DNA of 9,644 nucleotides from JBBQER01 sp052148155 (GTDB lineage: Bacteria; Actinomycetota; Acidimicrobiia; IMCC26256; PALSA-610). The stretch lies in NCBI GenBank assembly GCA_052148155.1, contig JBKQIY010000012.1, forward strand, positions 1 to 9,644. The letters are read 5' to 3'. Below, piece after piece: positions 1 through 7,126 of this stretch; within the stretch, counting starts at the first letter, position 1; the number at the start of each line of letters is the position of its first letter. Position numbers and translations under genes: made by a program. The notes under the pieces are model-generated. The model was not told the origin of the DNA. It worked only from the letters and a program-made list of their open reading frames with translations, and ran no database searches.

Positions 1-2
1 CG

Positions 3-164
3 GCAGGGATGTCGCTCCAGGAGTACCTCCTTGGTCGTCTCGTCGAAGACGCCCACATGCCAACGTTGGAGGAAGTCCTGGACCGAGCCGGCGGTCGGGC
101 AGGCGGGCGTGCATCGCTGCGAAAGGCGGCGAGGGCTGTTCGCGCCGATCGCGACGCTCGTTGA
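3..164 (+). CDS. VapB/FitA-like antitoxin, C-terminal part (5' end outside window)
   Basis: The reading frame is open from the left edge to the TGA at 162-164 and gives a 53-residue tail. It contains the segment AGMSLQEYLLGRLVEDA followed by a basic, Arg- and Ala-rich end. In VapB/FitA-type antitoxins a segment like 'AxxxGMSLQEYLL' follows the ribbon-helix-helix DNA-binding part, and the charged tail wraps the PIN toxin. The ATG at 9-11 is inside this conserved segment, so it is probably an internal Met and the true start lies upstream of the window. The stop overlaps the start of the next gene (TTGA, 161-164), which is the usual translational coupling of antitoxin and toxin. Expected role: neutralises VapC and represses its own operon. 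The DNA-binding half is not visible, so the subfamily is uncertain. Confidence 0.75.
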   Translation, partial: AGMSLQEYLLGRLVEDAHMPTLEEVLDRAGGRAGGRASLRKAARAVRADRDAR

Positions 165-553
165 TCGTCGTTGACGCAAGCGTCGTCGTGACTGCACTCG
201 CGGACGACAGCCATGACGGCGACCGAGCGCGTGAGCGATTGCACGGGGAACGTCTGGTCGCTCCTCACCTCATCGACCTGGAGGTGACGTCTGCGTGGCG
301 GCGTCTCGCCGCGGCCGGCGATCTCGACAACCGGCGTGCACAGTTGGCGCTCAAGGATCTGCGCTCACTCCGTCTTGACCGCGTGCCTCACGGTCCGCTC
401 ATCGCGAGGTGCTGGGAGCTGCGCGAGAACCTCACGGTCTACGACGCCGTGTACGTCGCGCTGGCCGAGATCATGGATCTCGTGCTTGTCAGTGCAGATG
501 CTCGTCTCGCCGGGGCATATGGGACGCGTTGCGAGATCGAGTTGATTGCATGA
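161..553 (+). CDS. vapC: VapC-type PIN-domain toxin ribonuclease
   Basis: This is an intact 130-residue protein, the normal length for a VapC. It has the PIN-domain acidic set: Asp5 in the opening beta strand (IVVDAS), Glu41 (LIDLEVTSAWRR), Asp95 (VYDAVYVALAE) and Asp113 (VSADARLA). In this family these residues bind Mg2+ or Mn2+ for endoribonuclease cleavage, typically of tRNA or rRNA; the target here cannot be read from sequence. The start is TTG at 161, giving the canonical N-terminus with Asp5 and a 4-base overlap with the antitoxin stop. The rare TTG start and coupling probably keep toxin yield below antitoxin yield (inference). It is convergent with the SNF2 gene, with 191 bases between the two stops. 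All four catalytic acids are present, so it is probably functional. Confidence 0.88.
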   Translation: MIVVDASVVVTALADDSHDGDRARERLHGERLVAPHLIDLEVTSAWRRLAAAGDLDNRRAQLALKDLRSLRLDRVPHGPLIARCWELRENLTVYDAVYVALAEIMDLVLVSADARLAGAYGTRCEIELIA

Positions 554-661
554 GCCGTGCACCAGGAGTCGCGAGGCTGCGATTCGGTGCCCGAGCTCGG
601 CCGGCGCCACGAACAACAAGGAAGCGAGTCGGAGTAGCCGCCCTTGCGCGATAGGGGTCAG

Positions 662-679
662 TTCACGCGAGGCCGTGAA
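662..679. repeat. Small perfect inverted repeat between convergent genes
   Basis: TTCACG at 662-667 and CGTGAA at 674-679 form a 6-bp stem around a 6-base loop, in the gap between the vapC and SNF2 stops. No T-run follows on either strand, so it is not a classic intrinsic terminator. It could be part of a bidirectional termination region or be chance. Confidence 0.25.
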
Positions 680-706
680 GTCCGGGAGAACACACTCATT
701 CCAAGA

Positions 707-734
707 ACGTTTGCGTGAGCCTCCGCGAAAACGT
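707..734 (-). terminator. Possible hairpin terminator of the SNF2 gene
   Basis: ACGTTT (707-712) pairs with AAACGT (729-734), and GCG (713-715) with CGC (724-726), with a two-base bulge (727-728) and an 8-base loop. It begins about 10 bases beyond the SNF2 stop codon on the - strand. On that strand it is followed only by TCTTGG, so the U-tract is weak. Position supports a transcript-end role; the structure alone does not prove one. Confidence 0.3.
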
Positions 735-744
735 GGCGCGGTGA

Positions 745-3700
745 TCAGGCAAAGAGGCCGCGCACGTCTTCCGCCTCGAGTCGCCCGCCGAACAGGTTGT
801 CATCGTCCATTACACCTTTGAACAGGTGCGCCTTCCGTTCCTTGAGCGCCATGACCTTCTCCTCGATGGTGTCGGCGGCGATCATGCGGTAGGCGATCAC
901 ATTGCGGGTCTGGCCGATCCGGTGGCTGCGGTCGATGGCCTGGGCTTCGGTGGCCGGATTCCACCAGGGATCGAGCAAGAAGCAGTAGTCCGCCTCAGTG
1001 AGGTTCAGCCCGACGCCGCCCGCCTTGAGACTGATGAGGAACACGGGAGCAACGCCGTCCTTGAAGCGCGCGATCACCGCTTCCCGCTTGCGTGTGCGAC
1101 CGTCGAGGTAGCAGTACTGGACGTGCTCGCGGTCAAGGCGGCTCCGAACCATGTGAAGAAACCGAGTGAACTGGCTGAAGACCAGCGCGCGGTGGTCGCC
1201 TTCGATTACCTCAGCGAGTTGCTCGACGAGCGTGTCGATCTTGACGCATGGCACGTCATCGCACGTTTGCCCGATCAGAGACGGGTGAAGGCTGAGTTGG
1301 CGGAGGAGCGTGAGCGAGCGCAGGATCGTGAACCGGTTGCGATCGAAGTCGTCAATGAGTCCGAGCACTTTCTGACGTTCGCGCTGCAGATGGGTCTCGT
1401 AGACCTTGCGGTGCTTGGGGGGGAGTTGGACGTCGAGGACCAGTTCCTGCTTCGCGGGGAGCTCGGCGGCGACGAGCTCCTTCGTCCGCCGTTTCATGAG
1501 TGGCTTGATCCGGCGCCGGAACTGGGCGAGCATCTCGATGTCCCCGTTGCGCTCGATCGGTCGTGCGTAGCGTTCGGCGAAGCGGGTCGGGCTCGGGAAG
1601 AGCCCGGGCGCGGTGATCGACAGGAGCGACCAGAGTTCCATGAGGTTGTTCTCCATGGGCGTTCCTGTGATCGCGACCTTGAACGGCGCGGGCAGTTGCC
1701 GGAGACAGCTGTAGATCTTGGACCGGTGGTTCTTGCTGTGCTGGGCTTCGTCGAGGAACAGCCCCGCCCACTCGACACTGCGGTACGCATCGAAGTCCAG
1801 ACGCAAGAGGGTGTACGACATCACGACGACGTGCGCGCCCTCGACCACGTCGGGGATGGTCCGGCCGGATCGCTTCAGCGTGTCGGTGACAGTGACCACG
1901 GACAGGTTCGGGGTGAAGCGGCGAGCCTCGCTGAGCCAGCCGGGTACGACACTGGTCGGCGCGACGACGAGGAACGGCGCGAGGTTCGGATCGCGTTCGC
2001 GCGCGTGGGACACGAGGGCAAGGGACTGCAGGGTCTTGCCGAGACCCATGTCGTCGGCGAGCACGCCGCCCAGCTCATGCTCCCAGAGGAACCGGAGCCA
2101 GTGGAAGCCGTCGCGTTGGTAGGGGCGTAGCTCCGCGGTCAGCGTGGCCGGTATGTCGACGGTGCCGATCGACTCGATATCACGGAGCGCGCTCGCCTGC
2201 TGGGCCCACGAATCGGCCTGGTGTTGCACGACGCCGACCTCGCAGAGCTCGTCCCACCATCCGAGTTGATACCGGCTGATGCGCATCGCGTCGGCGGGCT
2301 GGTCCTGGAGCGCGCGAGCCTCTTCGATGAGCCGAAGGAGGGTCTGAAGCTCGGGTTTGCGGAGCGAGAAGTACGCGCCGTCCGGCAACAGGAGATGGGA
2401 GTCGCCCGCCGCGAGGGCACAGAAGACCTCGCCGAAAGGCAAGTCGCGGCCGTCGACGGTGATGGTGATGGTCAGGTCGAACCAATCGGTCTCGCCGGCG
2501 GACGCGGTGGACAACCCGACGACCACGTTGTCGCCGACGTCGCTGAAGTCCGCCGGCTCCCCGGTGACGTCGATGACGACGTCGGAGTTGTCGGCGAGCA
2601 GCGGCTGGACCTCGGTGGCGAACCGCATGGTGTCGAGCCCGGTGAGCCGCGCGCGGGGTCGGGGCCGGCCGTCGGCCGCCCGCAGGCCGAGCTGGTCGAG
2701 CACCGGAAGGTCCAGCGATCTCGCGAGGTGGTGCTCGGCCTCGGGATCGCGATACCCGGCAATGTCGGGGTCGTCGTCGACGGGCGCCCGTCGAGTCATC
2801 GTGCCGACCTCGTATACCCACGACCAGGACAACTCGACGGCGTGCCCGGCGCCGTAGCTCGCTTGGAGTTCCAAGCGCGGCGGCGAAATCTCGGGCGGCG
2901 CGAACGCGCCATCCGACGAGACGACTGTCGCAAGCTGGCGCAGCCGCGGCCACACCTCTTCGCCGAACCGAGCCTCGTCGGCGGGGGGAACGTCCACGTG
3001 CTCGGCGGCACAGACCATCGCGCGCAGTGGCGGCGATGCCTGTGTCGCCAGCTGCGCCAGGGCGACACGCCACTGCGCGGGGTCCGCGTGCGCCGCGATG
3101 TCGGCCCGCTCGACGTACGCGACGCCGTGCCCCCGTGCACCGATAAACGCTACGGCGACGACGTCGGTGTCGACAGAGTCGATCACCAGTTCCGGCGCGA
3201 TGCGAAGGCCGGCACCATTGGGGCGGGTGACGTCGAGGCAGACCTCTCCACGCTGGTCCACGCGGATCTCGCCGAGCACTGGGTTTGCGTGCACGAGGCG
3301 CAACCCGACCTGGCGGGCCTCGTCGAGGAGCGGCCAGAGTGAACGGTCGAACGCGCTGAAGTTGATGGTCCGGTCGGCGTTAGTGGAGGCGTAGAAGGCG
3401 CGGTAGCCGGGGCGCGTGATCGCCTGGTGCAACGCGTACAGCTCCCGCAGGATGTTGACTTGGTCGGCCGGAAAGCCGCCGCGGTCCATCTGCCAGGAGT
3501 CGAGCCCGGCCCAGCTCACTCCGCTCTTGACCCAGCCCGCGCGCCCGCGCTTGACGAGACGGGCCAAGAGGCGTGGGTTTGACGCCCGGCCTGCGGTCGG
3601 ATCAGCCGCCAGGGTCACTTCGATGGCCAGTGGCACCCGCCCGCCCGCGTCGCCCTCGTCGACCGCGGGTGCCCCGATGAGCGCGTGAAGCGCGTCCGCC

Positions 3701-4059
3701 CAGGTCCGCTCGGGAGGCTTGCGGTGGCGCGCATGCGCCGTTGTTCGGGGCATGGATTTCGCCTGGCGACCCACCGCGGCGATCACGATGGCGGCGATGT
3801 GCTTACAGTTGTCACCGACGGGGCAACTGCACTCTCCATCGACGAAGCCGAACCGGCCCGACTGATCGGCCGAGAAATAGGCAACCGTCTCGTACACACT
3901 GCCCTGGCCGAGCACGGTGGCTTCCAGAGTCTCCGTCGCTGCGTCCCACCGCAGGTCGAGAACTCGCCGCTTGGCATATTCCCTGCCGCGGGCGAATGAC
4001 CGCGGGCCGACTGCGGCTTCCACCGCACCCAACTCGACGTCTCGCAACGCGGTCTCCAC
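745..4059 (-). CDS. SWIM zinc-finger SNF2-family DNA-dependent ATPase
   Basis: The protein has 1104 residues, within the usual range for bacterial SWIM-SNF2 proteins. A SWIM zinc finger of CxCx(n)CxH form lies at Cys77, Cys79, Cys85 and His87. Residues from about 100 to 640 are poorly conserved and I cannot assign them. The SNF2 ATPase core follows: Walker A DDMGLGKT (Lys675), DEAQ box (770-773), TGTP motif III (798-801), then the helicase C lobe with LISLKAGGVGLNLT and motif VI RSHRIGQ (1044-1050). Both lobes are complete, so ATP-driven translocation on DNA or remodelling of DNA-bound proteins is expected; the substrate is unknown. The start is GTG at 4057-4059: it is the first start codon after an in-frame stop at 4135-4137, but the Shine-Dalgarno match upstream is weak. 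No operon partner is visible: the gene is convergent with vapC, and upstream lies an IS relic on the opposite strand. Some relatives sit in phage-defence loci, but no methylase, nuclease or phospholipase-D partner is present here. Confidence 0.9.
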   Translation of the reverse strand: METALRDVELGAVEAAVGPRSFARGREYAKRRVLDLRWDAATETLEATVLGQGSVYETVAYFSADQSGRFGFVDGECSCPVGDNCKHIAAIVIAAVGRQAKSMPRTTAHARHRKPPERTWADALHALIGAPAVDEGDAGGRVPLAIEVTLAADPTAGRASNPRLLARLVKRGRAGWVKSGVSWAGLDSWQMDRGGFPADQVNILRELYALHQAITRPGYRAFYASTNADRTINFSAFDRSLWPLLDEARQVGLRLVHANPVLGEIRVDQRGEVCLDVTRPNGAGLRIAPELVIDSVDTDVVAVAFIGARGHGVAYVERADIAAHADPAQWRVALAQLATQASPPLRAMVCAAEHVDVPPADEARFGEEVWPRLRQLATVVSSDGAFAPPEISPPRLELQASYGAGHAVELSWSWVYEVGTMTRRAPVDDDPDIAGYRDPEAEHHLARSLDLPVLDQLGLRAADGRPRPRARLTGLDTMRFATEVQPLLADNSDVVIDVTGEPADFSDVGDNVVVGLSTASAGETDWFDLTITITVDGRDLPFGEVFCALAAGDSHLLLPDGAYFSLRKPELQTLLRLIEEARALQDQPADAMRISRYQLGWWDELCEVGVVQHQADSWAQQASALRDIESIGTVDIPATLTAELRPYQRDGFHWLRFLWEHELGGVLADDMGLGKTLQSLALVSHARERDPNLAPFLVVAPTSVVPGWLSEARRFTPNLSVVTVTDTLKRSGRTIPDVVEGAHVVVMSYTLLRLDFDAYRSVEWAGLFLDEAQHSKNHRSKIYSCLRQLPAPFKVAITGTPMENNLMELWSLLSITAPGLFPSPTRFAERYARPIERNGDIEMLAQFRRRIKPLMKRRTKELVAAELPAKQELVLDVQLPPKHRKVYETHLQRERQKVLGLIDDFDRNRFTILRSLTLLRQLSLHPSLIGQTCDDVPCVKIDTLVEQLAEVIEGDHRALVFSQFTRFLHMVRSRLDREHVQYCYLDGRTRKREAVIARFKDGVAPVFLISLKAGGVGLNLTEADYCFLLDPWWNPATEAQAIDRSHRIGQTRNVIAYRMIAADTIEEKVMALKERKAHLFKGVMDDDNLFGGRLEAEDVRGLFA

Positions 4060-4159
4060 CGTGAACAGGACCCTAGACGAGCGATTCCAAGGGTCCGCGT
4101 TTTTGAGGCGAAGGCGTCCACGATCGGCGTTGCTTCACCCGATCGACCGCGGAAGATCG

Positions 4160-4480
4160 ATGGACGCCGACCTGGACACCCTCGTGATCGCACTGTGCGT
4201 GCGGGCGGATGGCACGTCGAAGGATGACCCGAGCCTTGGGCCGTGGATGCCGGAGGGTGGGGATCGACCCCAAGCTCACCCGCGGCGGAACTCGTGACCG
4301 CGGTCGTGATGGAGGTCATGTTGAGGTTCACGTCCGAGGCCCGCTCGTTGCGGCACGCCACCAAGCATCTCGGTCACCTGTCCCCGTACTTGCCCGGCCA
4401 GGCCGGATACAACAAGCGGTCACAACGCGCGGCCGGCGCGTCCCAACGTGATCCGTCGATCGCCGGCGAACCTGACACTC
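4160..4480 (+). pseudogene. IS982-like transposase remnant, N-terminal part with two frameshifts
   Basis: Three frames together read like the N-terminus of one transposase. ATG at 4160 begins MDADLDTLVIALCVRAD and runs to about 4255. The next frame supplies VGIDPKLT. The third frame, from 4285, supplies AELVTAVVMEVML, then FTSEARSLRHATKHLGHL and SPYLPGQAGYNKR. From memory of the family, the order 'LD.L...LYV', 'PKL(S/T)DAELV', 'F.SEARWLR', 'PYLPGQ.GYNKR' is typical of IS982-type transposases, which are about 290 residues long. Only about the first 100 residues survive, homology fades near 4450-4480, and the catalytic acids that lie further on are absent. It cannot make an active enzyme. I found no terminal repeats. 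An IS5-type or other DDE family is possible. Confidence 0.6.
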
Positions 4481-4598
4481 GTGTCATCGCGCGTCCATCG
4501 CGCGGACGTCGTCATTCGCCTTCGTTCGTCACTGTTCGCGAAATCCCCTGACCCGCGGTTCATGTTCGGCGACGTCCGCCGTTCACCGCTCGGTGCGT

Positions 4599-4639
4599 TT
4601 CCCAAGCTGAGAACGCGGGTTCGATTCCCGTCGCCCGCT
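4599..4639 (+). other. 3' half of a tRNA-Gly(CCC) gene: attachment-site core
   Basis: The stretch folds exactly as the 3' half of a tRNA. It has a 7-base anticodon loop TTCCCAA with anticodon CCC (4601-4603), then the 3' anticodon strand GCTGA (4606-4610), a short variable loop, a T-stem GCGGG/CCCGT closing the T-loop TTCGATT (4620-4626), the 3' acceptor strand CGCCCGC (4632-4638) and discriminator T4639. The 5' half is absent: the bases before 4599 (TGCGT) cannot pair with GCTGA, and no D-arm or GCGGGCG acceptor strand precedes it. Tyrosine-recombinase elements commonly integrate in tRNA genes, with a crossover at the anticodon loop and a core running to the 3' end, which leaves exactly such a fragment. 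An intact tRNA-Gly(CCC) should lie elsewhere in the genome. This fragment itself cannot give a functional tRNA. Confidence 0.85.
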
Positions 4640-4980
4640 CTCGACCAAAGGCGCAGGTAGTGGGCTCGCATCGGCGTCACGCTGGTCATCAGAGACGTCG
4701 GCTACAGAAGCCGATGGCGCGTCCATGGCGAGGTTGGCTTTCGCATCCAGCAGCATGGCATCCATCGTGACTGCGATCTGGCGGTCGTTCTCTTCGGTCG
4801 CATGTTGATAGCGCATCACGGCCTCAGTCGAAGGTTGACGAAACCGGCGATGAGCACCATGCATCGAAGGCGACGCGGCATCAGATCGGCTAGCTCCCAT
4901 ACCTGCTCGGGCGTCGCTGTCGATCGCTCGAAACTTCTTCGGGACGCGAGCAGACGACGCGCTCGACCGCAGTCGACGAC

Positions 4981-5003
4981 ATCGAAAGAAGGGAGCGACT
5001 CCC
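4981..5003 (-). terminator. Weak terminator-like hairpin within the integrase relic
   Basis: GGGAG (4991-4995) and CTCCC (4999-5003) form a 5-bp GC stem with a 3-base loop, followed on the - strand by TTCTTTC (4990-4984). The stem is short and the T-tract is interrupted. It could stop antisense transcription coming from the right, but it may be chance in GC-rich DNA. Confidence 0.22.
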
Positions 5004-5007
5004 CCAA

Positions 5008-5259
5008 AAAGCAACCTCAGCACTTGAACAAACGGGATAGACGGGGACGACCCCCGCGCGGCCGGTGCCATCCTCGTTCATTCCCGTGATCGTCCAAGAT
5101 CCGTCGCGCGACTGGCCCGTGGCAGGCCACAAAGCCACTCCGACGGAAGCGAGGTCGGCTTCGTGTTCCCTGTTCAGCTGCATCGTTGAGCGCGGGGTAG
5201 CCGGGAGTATGGTCACCGGCTCGCGGCGGAGTTCGGTCGCGTTGTGAAAAGGGTCCCGT
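5008..5259. other. Leader region of the secreted-protein gene, no gene recognised
   Basis: This 252-base stretch lies between the integrase relic and the secreted-protein start. A - strand frame is open across it (4890-5471), but it runs into the opposite coding strand of the next gene, has no family resemblance I recognise and lacks a credible start, so I treat it as non-coding. The promoter of the 5260 gene should be here, yet I see no clear -35/-10 pair. Confidence 0.4.
5246..5253 (+). promoter_or_regulatory. Ribosome binding site of the secreted repeat protein
   Basis: GAAAAGGG ends 6 bases before the ATG at 5260 and is the purine-rich site that fixes this start. It also gives the protein a complete signal peptide. 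Confidence 0.55.
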
Positions 5260-7035
5260 ATGCGTCCACCTGAACCGTCGCGTCGATCGCTGTGGATCCG
5301 ACGCGGGCGGGTCGCCCCGCTGGCGTTGGTTTCCGTGTCCGCGATTCTGGTTCTGCCGTTCGGCGCGCTCGGGGGTGTCGCGGCATCTGCCGCGCCGAGG
5401 GCTGCCGCCTCGACGTTCACTTGCTCGGGGGCGGACACCAAAGCGGGGGCGGGAACCCTCATCGGCGGCACCTACTCCAGCGTGACGGTCAAGGGCGGAT
5501 GCTTGGTCAACGACGGCAACGTCATCGTCACCGGCAACCTCACCATCGAGACGGCCAAGGGTGCCCTGGTTGCCGCGTTCGCGAAGGACGACCACACGGG
5601 GTCTGGCAGATCAACGTTGACGGTCGACGGCAACATCGTCGTAGACCGCGGAGCGACCTTGCTCCTCGGCTGTTACGCCAAGTCCTTCGCCTGCGCCGAC
5701 GACCCGAACAAGAAGACGAACCCCACCCTCAACGGACCGGCGTTCGTGCATGGCAGCGTGATCGGAACCGACGCCCTCGGCGTAGTAGCTCACGACGCGA
5801 CCATCGACGGTGACGCCATCTTGCAAGGCGGCGGTGGCGGCGCCTTCAGTGGCCCCGGCGCCAACTGCACGCCGAGTGGGATCTTCAAAGGCTTCGGGTC
5901 GCCCGACTACAGCGACTTCGAGGACAGCACCATCGACGGCAACGTGTGGGTCGTCGGTCTGCATTCCTGCTGGTACGGCACCATCCGCAACAAGGTAGGC
6001 GGCAGCGTCACCAACGCCAAGGACATCATGGCTGACCCGGACTCGATGGAGGTCCTCGCAAACAAGATCCGGGGCAACCTGATCTGCGACGGCAACTTCC
6101 ACGGCCACAAGCCCGGCGACCAGTTCGGCGATGATCACAGCAGCGGCCCAAACGTGGTGGGCGGCTACGCGGTCGGGGAATGCGGATTCTCGGTGCTCAA
6201 ACCCCACCCGGCCCCCAACGACCCCGCGGGCTCGCACAATCCGGCCGGCCCACTCGAGCACCTCTCCGTGCGAAGCACGTCCGCTCAGGGTTATGACCTC
6301 GGAAGCACCGATGGCGGCGTGTTCGCCTACAGCGCGCCGTTCTATGACTCGGCCGCAGATGTCGGGACGCCGTACGCCGGGATCGCCACCGCCCCGGGCG
6401 GGCTCGGTTATTGGGTCGCCAACGCCGACGCGGCGGTCACGGCCTTCGGTCGCAACGCCCAGACCACCGGTTCGTGGACCCCCTCCTTCGCCCCGGCCAA
6501 GCCGGTCGTAGGCATCGCGGCCGTCCCCGGCGGGGACGGCTACTGGGAGGCTGCCGCCGACGGAGCCGTCTTCTCGTCGGGCCGTAGCGCCGCCTCCTAC
6601 GGCTCGGCCGCCGGCTTGAAGCTGGTCAAACCTGTCGTCGGTCTTGCCGCCGTACCCACTGGCAACGGATATGACCTGGTCGCCGCCGACGGCGGTGTGT
6701 TTACCTACGGGCCCGGCGCGCACTTCTACGGCTCTACCGGCAACCTCAAGCTCAACCAGCCAATCGTCGGCATGGCGATCGACCCGACCACCGGCGGCTA
6801 CTGGCTCGTCGCGGCGGACGGCGGCGTGTTCAGTTTCCACGCCCCGTACCTCGGGTCGCTCGCCAACACGCATCTGAACGAGCCGATCGTCGGCATCGCG
6901 GCCGCCCCGAACGGCAAGGGCTACTACCTCGTTGGTTCCGACGGCGGAGTGTTCGTCTTCGGTAGCGCCCACTACCAAGGCGAGCTGGCTCCTCCACTCT
7001 CGGGCGCACCCATCGACGCGATCGCTCTCGGCTAA
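5260..7035 (+). CDS. Secreted protein: beta-helix-like domain plus C-terminal repeats
   Basis: 591 residues. The N-terminus is a signal peptide: an Arg-rich start to residue 17, a hydrophobic stretch at about 18-40, and an Ala-x-Ala site near 42-45 (AASAAP). SRRSLW at 7-12 resembles a twin-arginine motif, so Tat export is possible. Residues about 51-330 are Gly-, Val- and Asn-rich with repeated 'GNV/GNI/GNL' turns (VIVTGNLTIE, VDGNIVVDRGATLLLGC, IDGNVWVVGLHSC, IRGNLICDGNFHG), suggesting a right-handed beta-helix of the bactofilin or polymer-forming kind. Several Cys residues there may form disulfides. From about 344 to the end come roughly six units of about 40 residues with the core 'GGVF.(F/Y)G....YGS......P(I/V)VG(I/M)A..P.G.GYWLVA.D', probably a beta-propeller. 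No membrane anchor or sorting motif is seen. The gene appears to be monocistronic, with mobile remnants on both sides. The exact function is unknown; cell-surface binding or structure is an inference. Confidence 0.8.
   Translation: MRPPEPSRRSLWIRRGRVAPLALVSVSAILVLPFGALGGVAASAAPRAAASTFTCSGADTKAGAGTLIGGTYSSVTVKGGCLVNDGNVIVTGNLTIETAKGALVAAFAKDDHTGSGRSTLTVDGNIVVDRGATLLLGCYAKSFACADDPNKKTNPTLNGPAFVHGSVIGTDALGVVAHDATIDGDAILQGGGGGAFSGPGANCTPSGIFKGFGSPDYSDFEDSTIDGNVWVVGLHSCWYGTIRNKVGGSVTNAKDIMADPDSMEVLANKIRGNLICDGNFHGHKPGDQFGDDHSSGPNVVGGYAVGECGFSVLKPHPAPNDPAGSHNPAGPLEHLSVRSTSAQGYDLGSTDGGVFAYSAPFYDSAADVGTPYAGIATAPGGLGYWVANADAAVTAFGRNAQTTGSWTPSFAPAKPVVGIAAVPGGDGYWEAAADGAVFSSGRSAASYGSAAGLKLVKPVVGLAAVPTGNGYDLVAADGGVFTYGPGAHFYGSTGNLKLNQPIVGMAIDPTTGGYWLVAADGGVFSFHAPYLGSLANTHLNEPIVGIAAAPNGKGYYLVGSDGGVFVFGSAHYQGELAPPLSGAPIDAIALG
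6289..7032 (+). repeat. Tandem protein repeats, about six units of about 40 codons
   Basis: The 3' part of the secreted-protein gene encodes diverged units, each beginning near (D)GGVF or its variant and ending near GYW/GYD/GYY plus (A/S)D. The second unit is the most diverged (AAVTAFG for GGVFTFG), units three to five are the most regular, and the last is short and ends ...IDAIALG. At DNA level the units are not identical, so this is an old duplication, not a recent expansion. Confidence 0.75.
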
Positions 7036-7126
7036 ACACCACCGGCACGGGTCAACGGTCCGTCCGCCGATCAGCACGGCAAACCGACCCTGCCAACCAC
7101 GCCAGCCAAGGCGACGACGTGGTCAA

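Larger units (their letters stand above)
4583..5007 (-). pseudogene. Phage/ICE-type tyrosine integrase remnant with internal deletion
   Basis: Two pieces in different frames read as the middle and end of one integrase. Upstream on the - strand, about 4942-4828, the text ATPEQVWELADLMPRRLRC then VLIAGFVNLR matches the region leading into the first catalytic Arg ('.G.R') of actinobacterial phage integrases. At 4828-4833 it jumps to the extreme C-terminus in the other frame: STEAVMRYQHATEENDRQIA, whose Tyr (codon 4808-4810) sits where the nucleophile sits in 'RYQHA' endings. The roughly 100-200 residues between, which carry the catalytic Lys, HxxR and His/Trp, are missing and the junction is out of frame, so the gene is dead. 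The C-terminal frame continues through the tRNA-Gly fragment on its antisense strand (SGRRESNPRSQLGK) to a stop at 4583-4585, so the integrase end overlaps its own att core. The N-terminal domain is not recognisable beyond about 5007. Confidence 0.75.

Noticed and set aside
826..2130. 434-residue open frame on + inside the SNF2 gene
   Set aside because: It is antisense to a gene with full SNF2 motifs. Long antisense frames are common in high-GC DNA, and the text shows no family features.
2221..3342. 373-residue open frame on + inside the SNF2 gene
   Set aside because: Same reason: it is a codon-bias shadow opposite the SWIM-SNF2 coding strand.
745..4059. DISARM-like or other named defence system
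   Set aside because: Only the SNF2-type ATPase is present. No methylase, DUF1998 protein, phospholipase-D domain or nuclease is seen in the window.
4420..4689. - strand frame containing GDGNRTRVLSLG
   Set aside because: This peptide is the antisense reading of the tRNA-Gly 3' half in another frame, not a real protein.
4890..5471. 193-residue - strand frame upstream of and overlapping the secreted-protein start
   Set aside because: It overlaps about 210 bases of the opposite coding strand, shows no domain, and its end lies within the integrase relic in the wrong frame.
5611..7077. 488-residue open frame on - opposite the secreted protein
   Set aside because: It is antisense to a gene with a signal peptide and clear repeats, and its apparent periodicity only mirrors those repeats.
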